From Turnera subulata (Eukaryota; Streptophyta; Magnoliopsida; Malpighiales; Passifloraceae), in the NCBI GenBank assembly GCA_028386065.3, contig JAKUCV010000342.1:178366-242365 (forward strand): a stretch of DNA of 64,000 nucleotides. The letters are read 5' to 3'. Both the position numbers and the translations under genes were made by a program. Below, in pieces: positions 1 through 10,556 of the stretch; position 1 is the stretch's first letter; each line of letters opens with the position of its first letter. The notes under the pieces are model-generated. The model was not told where the DNA came from. It saw only the letters and a program-made list of their open reading frames with translations, and did not search any database.

Positions 1-110
1 GCAGTTCATTACACCCGGTATTCAATGACGCTCAATGAACACTATATAACAAGGGAAAAAAGTCAAATAACTGTTATAATTTCAACGACTGTAGATGCAC
101 AGCTACTCAC

Positions 111-163
111 CTGAGTAATCCTCAAGCGTACTCTTTGCACTTCATCCCTCAAATCCATTAAAT
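111..163 (-). other. Possible small internal exon of an unidentified minus-strand gene
   Basis: On the minus strand a pyrimidine-rich tract ending in TTTCATAG precedes 53 bases that read LMDLRDEVQRVRLRITQ and end at CAG|GTGAGT, a strong donor. The length and phase (2 + 51 bases) would suit an internal exon. It may belong to the gene beginning at 710, but the phase does not match the end of that candidate exon, so at least one further exon would be needed between them. I do not recognise the protein. Confidence 0.25.
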
Positions 164-527
164 CTATGAAAGAAAAAAAAAAGTCAAGAAAAGAATAACA
201 GAAAGTGAACCCACCAAGTTAACGGGCCAAATAGTAAACAAAACGAGTAGAAGTCCATATATGAGAGGAATTATGATTGATTTTCCATTGTTGGCAGCAA
301 CTGCAGGTGATAAAACCAAAAAAAAAGATCAGAGTGGTAAACCACCTATAAAGGGCTAAAAAATCAAGCTCACAGACTGCGTTTTTATAAGTGCACACAA
401 TCTATAACCACCAAAAACCCAGTTCGAGGATCAAAATGCAAAAGAATATGCAATTTTTGGTGATTAGAAATGAGACTTTGACAGAGAGAATCCAATAGAG
501 TATGTATGCGTTTTCTTTTGGCCGTAC

Positions 528-710
528 CTGTTTGGTGTTTTTCAAGGGAAAAAGCTGGGTGTGTTCTGCGTGATGTTTATTGGAGAAAAGGTAGTTGGTT
601 ACTTTGGTGTTTTCCTCTTCTTGCAACTTCTCCTTGCAAAACTGACATATACTCGAGTTGTTAGCAGCACCTGCTGATGTTGCTGTCGTGTTGTTACTCT
701 CTTTTTTCAT
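528..710 (-). CDS. Possible first coding exon, hypothetical protein
   Basis: An ATG at 710 opens 61 codons. The segment starts with a Ser/Thr/Asn/Ala-rich stretch, followed by a CxxC pair (SICQFCKEKLQEEE) and a charged helix, and ends at CAG|GTACGG, a good donor. Reading on past the donor gives a hydrophobic tail with no resemblance to anything I know, so splicing seems likelier than read-through. Downstream exons would lie between 1 and about 500 or outside the window. The CxxC pair could be half of a zinc site, but that is inference. Function unknown. Confidence 0.35.
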
Positions 711-1287
711 TTAAGTTTTTCTTCATTTTTTTTTTCTATTTTTTTATTAGTAAAATCTATCGTCCAGTTTGATAAGGAACAGGTTTTTGTGTCAGTACCT
801 GAATACTCTCTACACACGCAAGTAATTCTGGTTGAGGCTATCCACTATATATTTCCGAATAAGAGAGAAAAATGGACAATCACTTAGATTTCATTAGATT
901 CAAAATTTGTTTGCCATCTCTATTCCCAAGTTCTTCAAGTACGTTATGCAAGTGTACCATATGTTCAATTGGATAATAGCATATATCAATATATTCTCTT
1001 TGGTCATTGATAATGGCTCTATAATTATCTGTACGCAAAGTTATGCTACATGTTTCCGTTGTTATATTTCTCGTTTGAGTTTTAGCAAAGTTTAAAACAA
1101 CAAAAAGATTAGCAACAAGGGAGGGAAAGAATGACCGACAAGAAGAAGAGCCAACGCAACCAAGAAACGTAGAGAGATATTTGGCTAAAGAGCTCTGCAT
1201 TTGACAAAAGAAAATTTATGCAAATTTGTTTTAGTATAGTAGTATTATTACAGGTGCCTGCAAACAATTTTGGTAAGGTCTTGGTCA
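711..1287. other. Intergenic stretch with no supported gene
   Basis: T-rich upstream sequence of the 710 exon, followed by moderately AT-rich DNA. A 106-codon minus-strand ORF at 880-1200 is present, but nothing about it supports a gene. Confidence 0.4.
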
Positions 1288-1473
1288 CTAGAACTCGACT
1301 TGTTGTTCTTCGGGCTTACTAGTTACTGGCAGGAATATGCCTTGCAGATGAAGCTCCTCAGCATAATTTATCCAGTCTTCTCGTTGGGCCGGGCTCTTCA
1401 TTTCCCAATCAGACTCCAGGGACTTGGCGACTTTTTGCTCCTTTCCCAGTTCGTAAAGGAAAGGAAGATTGTC
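1288..1473 (-). CDS. Possible terminal coding exon of an unidentified protein (or pseudogene)
   Basis: Read on the minus strand, 1473 to 1288 is open. It begins DNLPFLYELGKEQ, continues through SLESDWEMKSPAQREDW and YAEELHLQGIFLP, and ends with a TAG at 1288. The composition (acidic-basic helices with spaced Trp residues) looks like real protein, unlike the plus-strand ORF opposite it. The same frame is also open upstream to about 1575 (including KLPNWALNLGGREGET), but a TGA at about 1474-1476 separates the two parts. Either a short intron or a nonsense change would explain that. I do not recognise the family, and no start codon is assigned. Confidence 0.35.
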   Translation of the reverse strand, partial: DNLPFLYELGKEQKVAKSLESDWEMKSPAQREDWINYAEELHLQGIFLPVTSKPEEQQVEF

Positions 1474-2200
1474 TCATGTTTCTCCCTCTCGACCACCAAG
1501 GTTCAAGGCCCAGTTTGGAAGTTTTGGACGAGGGGGTTTAAATACAAGGCTCCAATTCAGCTTTCATGGAACAATATAAATCAAACCACCTGCTCTCGAG
1601 TCAAAGGAAAATATCTCCAGCGAGTTCTCTATTTTGTGAGGAAAATATCAGAATGATGTGATTTTCAGAGTTCACCCGTCAAAAGTATTGAAATCTACAC
1701 AAGTCCCAAGCTTCACTATAGACCATTATTCACCAGCACACCTTACAAGAAACGGGCAAACCGTGGAACACAACTGTACAACAACCATAAGCAAAAACCG
1801 CACACGGACTGGAAAGCTAGAAGACAAATCATGCATTCATCTGATATGCAAAATCTTGACTGCAATGTTCAAAAGAAGGCCCCATAATGGATGCTTTTCC
1901 TTCAAAGGAGATTTTGACAAAACCATCAGTTCAGAATGCAAATTGAAGTGCCCTGAGCCTACAGTTTCACTTACACCATAATCGCAATATCATACTTAGT
2001 TGAGGTCACTAATCATGATATCCATAAACAATGAGGTAAAAACTAGGAAAGACCGTTGAAATTTCATAGGAAGGAACCATTAATCAGAAACCCATTCCCA
2101 CAATGCGTTTAAATTCAAATGTTAAACCACTGTATCGTAAAATAAATATATTGGAAAATGTCAAGAGATGCTTTCAAACAAAGGTACAACATCAAACAGC

Positions 2201-2338
2201 AGTAGCAAATGTTATCTCCATTGAACTCCTCCAAAACCTCAGTCTTAATCCTCAAGTCTCAACCAGTTTGAGTAGTAAATGTTATCTCCATAAAACTCCT
2301 CAAAACTTCAGTCTTAATCCTCAAGTCTCAACTAGTTT
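2201..2338. repeat. Two-copy 70-bp direct tandem repeat
   Basis: Two adjacent copies with a 70-bp period start at 2201 and 2271. Each carries GTTATCTCCAT and the block TCTTAATCCTCAAGTCTCAA, with a handful of substitutions and small indels. It lies downstream of MED32 and is not part of a supported gene. Confidence 0.8.
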
Positions 2339-2601
2339 GAATCAACTACATCGATAGGTTCTTTTACTTCAGTCACGCCTAGCCAACTCTTTAAACTGTT
2401 GTGGCACCATCTGTATTTTAGGGAGACAGTCCATCAAGATATGATATTTCACTGGACATGAATGCATTAGTCTCATTCTTCTTATTTCCAGTACTCCTAA
2501 CAAACTATCAGCAACATTGTAGCAATCATGTTTTGACAGTGAGCTAGACTACAGAGCAACAGAAACATGACTTACACAGCTTATTTAAATGCATTTTCAT
2601 C

Positions 2602-3033
2602 CTACTGAGCTGCATCTTCAGGGAACCTAGCATCAAAAGGAGCAGAAGGGTGAGCTTGGCCAGCTGCACCAGCAGCAGCAGCACCCGAACCATTCTGCAG
2701 TTCAATAACAAGCCACCGTACAGCTTTACTCATCTGCTCTAATCGAACCGCGCTGATGGGAGGAAGGCCCGTTGTTGACTTTCCAGTCATGGATCCAGTG
2801 GCCTCATCCACTAGGCACTCTGATCCTATTCTCTGCTTCACAGACTCCACAAACTCCTCTGCTTGATCACAAGCCACCCGAAACAATTCCCACCTCTGCT
2901 TAAAATTTTCCAAAGCAACATCTGTGGCACTTGTTTTCTGCCCGCCTGATAGCTCCTTCGCTTCAAGCACGTTAGCTGCTGCAGCAACAAATTCCTGATA
3001 CGCATTGTTCAATGAGTCCACAATGCTGTCCAT
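2602..3033 (-). CDS. MED32: Mediator of RNA polymerase II transcription subunit 32
   Basis: This 143-aa protein matches the plant Mediator subunit MED32 along its length as I recall it. The start MDSIVDSLNNAYQEFVAA, the run WELFRVACDQAEEFVESVKQ and the block GLPPISAVRLEQMSKAVRW are family hallmarks. Mediator bridges transcription factors and RNA polymerase II in the nucleus, and MED32 is a tail-module subunit found in plants. The ATG at 3033 is preferred over the in-frame ATG at 3057 because family proteins begin MDSIVD. Just upstream, TTCTCTAG at 3061-3068 is a good 3' splice site, so 3034-3060 is probably 5' UTR of the coding exon and the ATG at 3057 would be an untranslated codon. The protein is mostly helical. 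The C-terminus is a low-complexity Gly/Ala segment followed by an acidic end. The CDS is intact and intronless. Confidence 0.95.
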   Translation of the reverse strand: MDSIVDSLNNAYQEFVAAAANVLEAKELSGGQKTSATDVALENFKQRWELFRVACDQAEEFVESVKQRIGSECLVDEATGSMTGKSTTGLPPISAVRLEQMSKAVRWLVIELQNGSGAAAAGAAGQAHPSAPFDARFPEDAAQ

Positions 3034-3830
3034 TGCAGCCCACTGGAATTCCAACACTGTCTAGAGAACTAAAAGGACTTTACCGCTGCAAGATTTAGAT
3101 TACAAGTTAAGTGAGCACCACAATTAATTATCACTTTCTAACGCATCTAAAATCTAAAATTTTTAAAAAATACAGTAGGAAAAGGATTATATGGACAACA
3201 ACCACTGGTGGGATAAAACCAATCCACAGGTGATAACTACATAAAATCATGGAATAATAATCTCCAACACTAAGCATGGATTGAGGCAACTAATCGAACA
3301 AAAGCATAAAAAAGTGCAAATGCTATGGCACGACAGAAGACACGAAATTGGCATAATAATACGTTTCAAACCATGAAAATCTCAACCAAAATTACGTGAT
3401 GAAAGGTTTAAAAACCCATAGCGGAAAACCTAATTCAAAAAACACCGAGGCAGTAAACGCAAAGAACACCTGTTTAGTACTTTGTCCAAAAAGGCGCGGA
3501 GCAGTACAGTGGAGGTGGATTGAAAGATGGGGAACAACCGTCGATGCGAAATTTGAAGCTAGCGGCGCTAAAATCAGTGATGGTGGCACGTGAGATTTAA
3601 ACAACCTGAGATGCGGTTCGTGGCCGTCGTGAATGGCAGTTTTCGCCACCTAAAACGGGCCTCGAGCGCGGCTACAGCCGTCGTAGATGACGACTTTTCA
3701 GTTAGTGTAACCGCCTGCAAAAAGGAATGGAGATGATAGAAAGAGTCGCTTCTCCCGGTGGCGCCGGACGTGATGAGCGGTGGTTGTATTTTTCTTTTTT
3801 CCCCCTTTTTCACGGCGGTGATATTTTGTA
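3034..3830 (-). promoter_or_regulatory. MED32: MED32 leader, probable 5'-UTR intron and promoter
   Basis: Upstream of the MED32 coding exon there is a 3' splice site (TTCTCTAG, minus strand, ending at 3061) preceded by AT-rich intron-like DNA. A GC-richer block at about 3480-3800 follows, and this probably contains the first non-coding exon and promoter. The exact donor and transcription start cannot be fixed by eye. Confidence 0.45.
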
Positions 3831-3833
3831 TTG

Positions 3834-4227
3834 TGAATTATACTAGGTTTTGGCGTCGTATATCCCAAGCGGGTCCGGCAGTATACTTATGAATAGGGGT
3901 GGCAAAATGAGATTTGAGTTAGTAAAATGGTTCAAACTATTTACGTATTTATAACCCAACAGAAAATTTAACCAAATACCCATTTTTGTCCCATTTAGTT
4001 CAGTTTATATGGGTTACTAAGGGGATTAATACTATGATAATATAATCAAAGACAACTCAAACTAACTTATCACAAGATAAGTGAGCACCCTACAATAGAT
4101 AAGAATATGTGACTATAATCGTGTCAAGGTAAATGAATGATTGGAAATAATGCTCCTCTACCAGACCTTGGAATGATATCAAAAGTTTATTCCAAAAGCA
4201 ATAGACACTTTTTGTCTTGTTTTTGTC
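3834..4227. other. Intergenic DNA, possible old transposon end
   Basis: AT-rich sequence without a gene. The motif TAGGGGTGGCAAAATG at about 3895 resembles the terminal sequence often seen on plant hAT-type elements, but no matching inverted end was found. It is only a hint. Confidence 0.25.
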
Positions 4228-4242
4228 AATCCAAAGCAATAT
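4228..4242. repeat. Left target-site duplication of the 4243-6301 LINE
   Basis: AATCCAAAGCAATAT occurs here and again, identical over 15 bp, at 6302-6316 immediately after the poly(A) end of the LINE. Confidence 0.9.
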
Positions 4243-6301
4243 AGCTTTGCAATGGCCCGCGTAGTTTCCTCCCAATTCAAACCTAGATTTTCATCGCTTT
4301 TTCAAAACACCTAACTTTCGCCATTGTGGCTTCGTCATTCATCTCACCTACAGCCGTCCAAACCCCTTCGATTGTTATTGTTTCTTAGTGGATTCCGGGT
4401 GCTCTTGCTTCTTGCCTGTGGATCTAACCTTAATTCTCCACCTCGCGCCATCCTCTTGAAGACATGGCTATCGGCGCGGGAGTCTCCACTCGGCGTATAA
4501 TCGATCTTCAGGATCTCAAAGACGAGGTCGCGATCTACACCTAAACAGTATTGTGAGTTGTATGATAACTAAAACAGTTTTGGTAGCTAAGATCTTCTCC
4601 CACCATCAGATATCGGCGAAGGTCGTCCACCACCAGCTCAAGCTCTCATGGAGCATTAAGGGGAGCTTTCGCATCATAGACAAAAGGAACAATCTCTTCC
4701 CTATCAGTTTGGAAACTGATTTCGAAGAAGGCCACCAATGCGTTCTTGATGGTATGTCGTGGCTGGTGGCGAACCAACACATGACATTGAAGAGATGGCT
4801 CCCGGATACCCCGTTAAATCAGGTAAACATCACTCACTCCGCCTTTTGGGTTCAGTTACACCAATTACCCCCCGAAATGATAATGGCTGCAAAAATTGAA
4901 CGAATTGCTAGTGTATTCCCACGTCTTCATACTATTGAACCTTCCCTTGAGAATTTTAGTGGATGGCATGGCCACATTAGAATTCAGATTATTTTCAACG
5001 TGGATGAACCCCTGCTGCCAGGTACTTGGGTTGTTGACAGAGCAAGTAAGGAGGTGTGGATTAAATTTTGGTATGAGAGGCTTGGGGACTTTTGCTACAG
5101 GTGTGGGTGCATAACCCACACTTCCAAGGTATGCTCGGCCGAGCCGAAGGAATATGAGGTCTTGGAACTTGAAGCGGAGGACAACTTCGGGCCATAGATG
5201 GGAGGTGAAAGGATGGCCGACAAATACTACCGGGCGGCTCGCTCCCATGTCAAAGCCGAACGGTCGTCTGTTATTCTTTCGCCCAAATGGCGGGGATCGA
5301 AAATGAGAAGAACAAAGGCCCTACATCGACCACTGCCTCTGCCTCGGCGATGCCTGAGAATCAAACCCCCACCCTTGCACCGAATGCCTTGAAAAAACCA
5401 AGGCTACAAGCACCGAAGACCCTGACTAGGTGAAACAGAACCACAAGAAATAGGTGTCTGCTATCAGCAAATTGGTTCGTCAAGTTGATATCGATTCTTC
5501 GGTGCCATCCACTGCCAAGAAGAGGAGTTGGAAGAGATTGGCGCGGTCCACAATGGAGCTATACCAACCCACACCTGCCGAGGAGGATAGAAACCCTCTG
5601 ATCCAACAATGGGTTTCAAGTTCTAGCCCAGCTACCACGGATGACACAATCATATCGATCGAAGGAGGCCCTTCAGTCGGGGATGGAAAATGAGAGCACC
5701 TTAGATGATATGGTTGCGGGGTAGAGCCATATAGTTCTCTTTGTTTTGCCAACTTCATGGTACCTCGGAAACCCCCCCATTTTTGGTGCGGTGGTGTGAA
5801 GTTAAATGGCAAACGGCGTGGTGCTTTTGTGCAGCTATGTCTGGCGTTTAGCCAAATGCAAAAATCTCTGGTGATTTGGAGCTATGTTTCAACCGAATGC
5901 TGCAATCTATCCCTAGAATCTAAAGGGTAAGATTCTGCTATCCAATCATGGTTCTTTGTGCGAAGCTCATAATCTTAAACGAGCTAAAGGGTTGATGGTG
6001 CCCATATGGTCAAAGCTGCTTTTAGTAAGAACAAGCCACTATATCATCTATCTTGGTTAACTGTCTGTCTCCATCCTGATTGGAAAGCAAGGTCTCTTAA
6101 GTCTTACCTTCCTTGGTTCGTGGTTGATATAACTTTCGTATTACCTATTATTGGAGTGTGTTGCTCCCATTTTGTAAGGCTTGCTCGGGCAAGCTCTGTT
6201 ATGAATTGTTGTATTTCATCTTCCACTACTTTTATTTAGTCCTTGCTGGTATGTACCTAAGACTTCTAATCTCTATAAAGATGTTCCTTTTGACCAAAAA
6301 A
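4243..6301 (+). mobile_element. Internally deleted LINE with poly(A) tail and intact target duplication
   Basis: The element starts straight after the left 15-bp duplication with a 5' leader, carries a DUF4283/zinc-knuckle ORF1 and ends in a short A-run at 6294-6301 before the right duplication. A normal plant LINE of this type is about 5-7 kb with an EN-RT-RNase H ORF2. Here only about 600 bases follow ORF1, so nearly all of ORF2 is missing. Because both ends and the duplication survive, the deletion either arose after insertion or was already in the mobilised RNA. Confidence 0.85.
4464..5700 (+). pseudogene. LINE ORF1 (DUF4283 domain plus CCHC-type zinc knuckle), broken
   Basis: A likely original start lies at 4464 (MAIGAGVSTRRIIDLQDLKD), but this frame stops after about 26 codons. 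The main open stretch, 4553-5197 in another frame, gives a DUF4283-type domain followed by the zinc knuckle FCYRCGCITHTSKVC, an exact C-x2-C-x4-H-x4-C pattern. In plant LINEs this protein binds the element RNA. After the stop at 5195 the reading frame continues in fragments to about 5690. At least one frameshift and several stops make it non-functional. Confidence 0.8.
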
Positions 6302-6316
6302 AATCCAAAGCAATAT
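6302..6316. repeat. Right target-site duplication of the 4243-6301 LINE
   Basis: Identical 15-bp copy of the sequence at 4228-4242, directly following the A-run. Confidence 0.9.
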
Positions 6317-6475
6317 GGCAACTGAACTGCAGAAGATAAGTTCCGACCAAAACCCGATTAATTATACAGTTCTAAGTTGGTACAACCAACTTGGACAGTG
6401 ATATATATTTTTTTTTTGCCGAGAAGATAAAGACTTAGGCAGTGATATGATATCTGGCTATCTCTTCATCTACAT

Positions 6476-6955
6476 TCAGGTCTTTTGAACAATCATTTTG
6501 GTAGGAGTTAATCTCCTAGCATTACAACTATTAGTCAAAAGAATCTCCTTAACCACATCAGGTGGATCAACTAGGGGAGTATGACTTAAACTCAAGTCAA
6601 AAGCTAGGTTAGTTAAGGCATAGGCACAAAAGTTTGTCTCTCTATGTACAAAATAAATGTTGACAGTCCAACTCCTATTTAGGAGCACACCAATTTCTCT
6701 AACAAGACTATCCTTTTCCACCATCCCCTCCTTACACGCAGCATTAACCCAATCAATCGCTGCAGAGGAATCCGATTCCACAATGATATGTGAACACCCT
6801 CGGGTCCAAGCATGTTGAAGACCAAGCAAAATGCTCCAAAGCTCGGCTTTGATTGGTGTACACTGTCCTAGTCCTGCCCTAAAACCCGATAGCCATCTAC
6901 CCTCGTGATCTCGTATGACACCACCGACAACAGCGGTTCCAAAATCTCCTTTCAC
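6476..6955 (-). pseudogene. LINE RNase H-like domain (RVT_3 type)
   Basis: This open stretch of 159 codons has the RNase H-like layout of plant LINE C-termini. GTAVVGGVIRDHEGRW is the first strand region, IKAELWSILLGLQHA contains the conserved Glu, and IIVESDSSAAIDWVN contains the conserved Asp. VHRETNFCAYALTNLA is a degenerate H-R-x-x-N-x-x-AD-x-LA motif in which the usual Asp is replaced by Tyr. It is the 3' end of the decayed LINE, and the stop at 6476 is probably the original ORF2 stop. Confidence 0.8.
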
Positions 6956-8731
6956 CGCTCTATCAACATTTAACTTAATTCATCCCCTTGTCGGGCATTG
7001 CCAATGAAGCAACCTCCTGGGAACATGAGTTGGCCTGCTACTCAAGCCTCCAATCAATTCCCAATTGTGCCCAAACTCCATAGTACAAGCCAAAATGACC
7101 TTTGAGGGACAGTACTCTCGCCCTCTTCCTCCCCGAAAATCAGTTTGTTCCTTCATTGCCATAACTTCCAACAAGCTGCAGTAAACATCGTACACCGATT
7201 CTCTCGTCCAAATTGGGGTTGATTGGGATTAAGATTGGTGAACACCCATTACTCAAGACTCAAACCAAAAAACAGTCTTATGTCCGTTTTGTCCAACACA
7301 ATACTGCCCATGTGTCTTTAGCAAAATAGCAGTCCGTCAGCACATGTAAACAATCCTCTACTCCCACATTTCATCGGGTACAGAGGAGTGATGTCGTCAA
7401 CTTCCTTTCCATTCTAAGGTGATTAGTTAGAATCCATAAGAAAGAGCAGACCCTCAAAAGCCACTGCCAATTCCTACACTCGCTCCCAAAGTTCACTAGA
7501 TGGGCTGTCTAACTCCTCTTGCAAACTTGTAACCGCCGAGGTTGTAATGAATTGCCCCCGTGGTTCTAAAAACCAAGATAAACTATAGGCCCCCACATCC
7601 AAACTTGGAGGCAAAGTTGCCCATAATCTTATGCACACATCATGTGGCAACCATTGAGATAGGCAACTCTAGTCCCACAACCCATCTTGAGTTGTTATCC
7701 GCCATTTTAGTTTGACATAAAGTCGTTGGAATGGGATGGATGGCTTGATCAGTGAGTTGAAGCTCTTGATCAAGCCATACGTCCATCCAAAAGCTAACTT
7801 TACGCCCATCCCCAATAGTCCATCCAACCAACGAAAGAAATTGCAGCCATACATCACATATGGCACGCCATAGGTTGGAACCTTGTCTCTTCTCCACCTC
7901 CAATCGGATGTCCTCATCCGATTTAATATACTTGGCTCGAATAACCTAAGCGCATAACTCATTAAGTGGGTTCAAAGACTGCCATACCATCTTCAAGATG
8001 AGAGCATCATTGAACTGTCTCACATGCTGCAATTTCAACCCCTATCTCTTTAGAGATACACAATTGCTCCCAATTAATGAGATGCATTTTCCTGTCCAAT
8101 CCAGCCCCTCCCCATATGAATCTTCTCACAAGACAGTCAATTTGGTCATAGATTGAACGTGTCACTTTACATATTTGCATTGCATATGTAGGTAGGGCTG
8201 CAAGCACTGCCTTTGACAAGGTAATCCTCCCTGCTAAAGACAGGTGCTTAGCCTGCCAATCGTTCAATCGTTGCTAGACCCTTTCAACAAGGTGTGCAAA
8301 GGTCTTTTTCGTGACTCTGCTGTGAATAATTGGTACTCAAGGTCTTTTCTAGGTCCCGTGTGAGTTTGAAACCAAATTTATCACTCATGGACTTAGCCCG
8401 TTTATATGAGAAGTTAGGGGAGAAAAAGATTCTGGTTTCTTCCTTACTGACCCGCTGCACAGACCAGAGTAAACTTCATCTAAGAATCTCAGAATAGTAT
8501 CTACCTGATCTCTCTTTACCTTCACAAACAACACTAGATCGTCGGGAAAGAATACCTGGGAAAGACTCGGTCCTCACCTGCAAATCTTCACTGGTTTCCA
8601 TCGCCACTGATTCACTGTCCTCTATATAAGTTGTCCCAACCTTTCCATATACAGGACGAACAGGTATGGGGATAGGGGTCTGCCTGGTCGATACCCCTAT
8701 TAGGGCTGAAGAACTCAAAGTGATCCTCATT

Positions 8732-9179
8732 CTAATTGACTTGCAATCTTGGAGTGGTAACACAACACATAACTGCCTTCACAAAACATGGTGGCAGCCC
8801 GATATCCTCAAGAGTATCCCTAAGAAAACTCCATCGAAGCCTGTCATAGGCTTTCTCAAGATCAATCTTGATCGCTATAAATCTAGACTCCCCTTTCTTC
8901 CTTCTCATTGTGTGCACCACCTCCTGGGCCAAAACTATATTATCGGTTATCTGTCGTCCGGGTACAAAACTACACTGGATAGGTGCCACTAAGTCACCTA
9001 ATAGGGGCTTGAGTCGGTTGAGAAGGATCTTAGACAGGATTTTGTAGTTGACGTTGCACAACCCTATGGGTCAAAACTGCTTTATGGAGGTAGGTTTATC
9101 AACCTTGGGGATAAGAGTGATTGTCATTTCATTGAGTTCCCGTTGCCATTGACTGGATGCAAAGCACTCTTTAATATGT
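8732..9179 (-). pseudogene. LINE reverse transcriptase N-terminal fragment
   Basis: Minus-strand translation from 9179 gives IKECFASSQWQRELNE, then TITLIPKVDKPTSIKQF, a stop, and PIGLCNVNYKILSKILLNRL, followed by FVPGRQITDN and KIDLEKAYDRLRW. These are fingers/palm motifs of plant LINE RT, including the first catalytic Asp region. An in-frame stop replaces the Arg of the usual F-R-P-I-S/G-L-C motif. Confidence 0.8.
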
Positions 9180-9616
9180 ACCAAATTTCAGCCAAGGGCA
9201 GCCACTTCGCCCACTCTTTTGGTTTGGTACCAGTAGTACAACGCAAGTATTGCTCCAGGCTATGGTTAACAACTTTGGTTTGATCATCTGTCTGCAGATG
9301 GTAAGCTGAGGAATAATGCAAGTCTACCCAATGCACTCGGAACAACTCCTTCCAAAATTTTCTCAAGAAAACTGCATCCCGATCACACACTATAACCATC
9401 AGCATCCCATATAACTTAACCACTGAATCCAAGAAGACCTGGGCTAATAAAGAGGCAGAATAAGGGTGAGGTAGTGTACAAAAAATGTGCATACTTGGTT
9501 AATCTGTCTACAACCACTAGAATGAATTCTTTACAATTGGACTTCGGCAACCCTTTAATGAATTCCATAGAAATGTGGGTGAACAAAGATTCAGGTAATG
9601 GCAAAGGTTGCAACAA
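9180..9616 (-). pseudogene. Ty3/gypsy integrase fragment
   Basis: It contains ISMEFIKGLPKSN and ILVVVDRLTKYAHF (core strand with the catalytic Asp region), then IVCDRDAVFLRKFWKELF and SSAYHLQTDDQTKVVNHSLE, ending at WLPLAEIWY. A frameshift separates the first and second parts. The part after WLPLAEIWY, including any chromodomain and the 3' LTR, has been replaced by LINE sequence. Confidence 0.8.
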
Positions 9617-9853
9617 CCCTGGAGTTGCTACTCTCTCATATTTGTTTTATTAGCAAACAATGCAGCTGCAAATAAACTCCTGAACTTGCTTATTAAGCCC
9701 TTTCTACCACAATAAACTCTTCAACCTCTTAAGTGTGTGTGTTACACCAGAGTGTCCTCCCCATGAACTCGCTTGAAAGAGTTCAATGAGGCGATGTCAT
9801 AGCAATTGATCATTCCCGACAGCAAGCTTCCCTTTCCGGCGAAGTAACCCATC

Positions 9854-10413
9854 TCACCAAGCAATTTTGCCTAAAACTAAAGGCGTCAGTTGTTGTAGCT
9901 CCTGTAATTTGGCAACCATCAAGGGGTCTTTACTCCAACTCTGCTTAATTTTTGTTAATAAGGTAGAATCTAAACTTGACACCAGCATAGAATAAAGAGC
10001 AGCAACCTGTATACGTAAAAGTGCATCAGCTGCACCATTCTCCTGCTCAAGTTTATACACAATTCTCCTGCTCAAGTTTATACACAATTTCATAATCCAT
10101 TGCTAGTAATTTGGCCAGCCATGTAGATTGACTGACTGTGGTTAATTTTTGTTCCAAAAGATACTTCAGGCTTCTATGATCGGTGCAGAAGAAAAAATGG
10201 CGATCTAACAAATACTGCTGCCATTTTTCCACTGCAAAAAAACACTGCCAACAACTCCTTTTCATAGACAAATGGAGCTTGGTGCTTGGGAGAAAGAGCG
10301 CAGCTCTCATAAGCAATAGGATGCTCATCTTGCATCAAAATTGCTCCGATTCCCAACCTAGATGCATATTTTTCCAGCAAAAATGTCTCATCAAAATTTG
10401 GAAGAGTGAGCAC
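9854..10413 (-). pseudogene. Ty3/gypsy RNase H domain, frameshifted
   Basis: Motifs are spread over several frames: FLLEKYASRLGIGAILMQD, PIAYESCALSPKHQ, EKELLAVFF, and FFFCTDHRSLKYLLEQ with the TDH-S/R-SLK block. A 25-bp direct duplication (ATTCTCCTGC... starting at 10037 and 10062) repeats the YKLEQEN region and shifts the frame. Confidence 0.8.
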
Positions 10414-10556
10414 GGAGCTGAAACCAAAGCTTGTTTGAGCTACTCAAAAGTAGTTTGAGCATTGGAATTTCAAAGAAAAACATCCTTCTTAGTTAGGTCA
10501 TGTAAAGGCCGAGCAATTGTACCATAATGGGGTATAAATCACCTATAATAACTTGC

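Larger units (their letters stand above)
6380..9180 (-). mobile_element. Decayed LINE, reverse transcriptase to RNase H part
   Basis: Minus-strand fragments in LINE order. First comes an RT N-terminal part at 9180-8732, including TITLIPKVDKPTS, FVPGRQITDN and KIDLEKAYDRLRW. It is followed by RT/thumb and connection remnants at about 8267-7640 (LAGRITLSKAVLAALPTYAM). The last part is a C-terminal RNase H-like domain at 6955-6476. Many frameshifts and stops are present. The 5' part (endonuclease and ORF1) is missing: at 9180 the sequence switches to a Ty3/gypsy integrase. Confidence 0.85.

Noticed and set aside
880..1200. 106-codon minus-strand ORF
   Set aside because: The second half looks faintly protein-like (EYIDICYYPIEHMVHLHN), but there is no known motif, no splice support and no repeat copy.
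1270..1656. 128-codon plus-strand ORF
   Set aside because: It is the opposite strand of the better minus-strand exon at 1288-1473.
2103..2357. 84-codon plus-strand ORF with an internal repeat
   Set aside because: The repeated peptide comes from the 70-bp tandem duplication, and there is no other sign of coding.
3574..3813. 79-codon minus-strand ORF upstream of MED32
   Set aside because: It lies in the likely leader/promoter of MED32 and resembles no protein.
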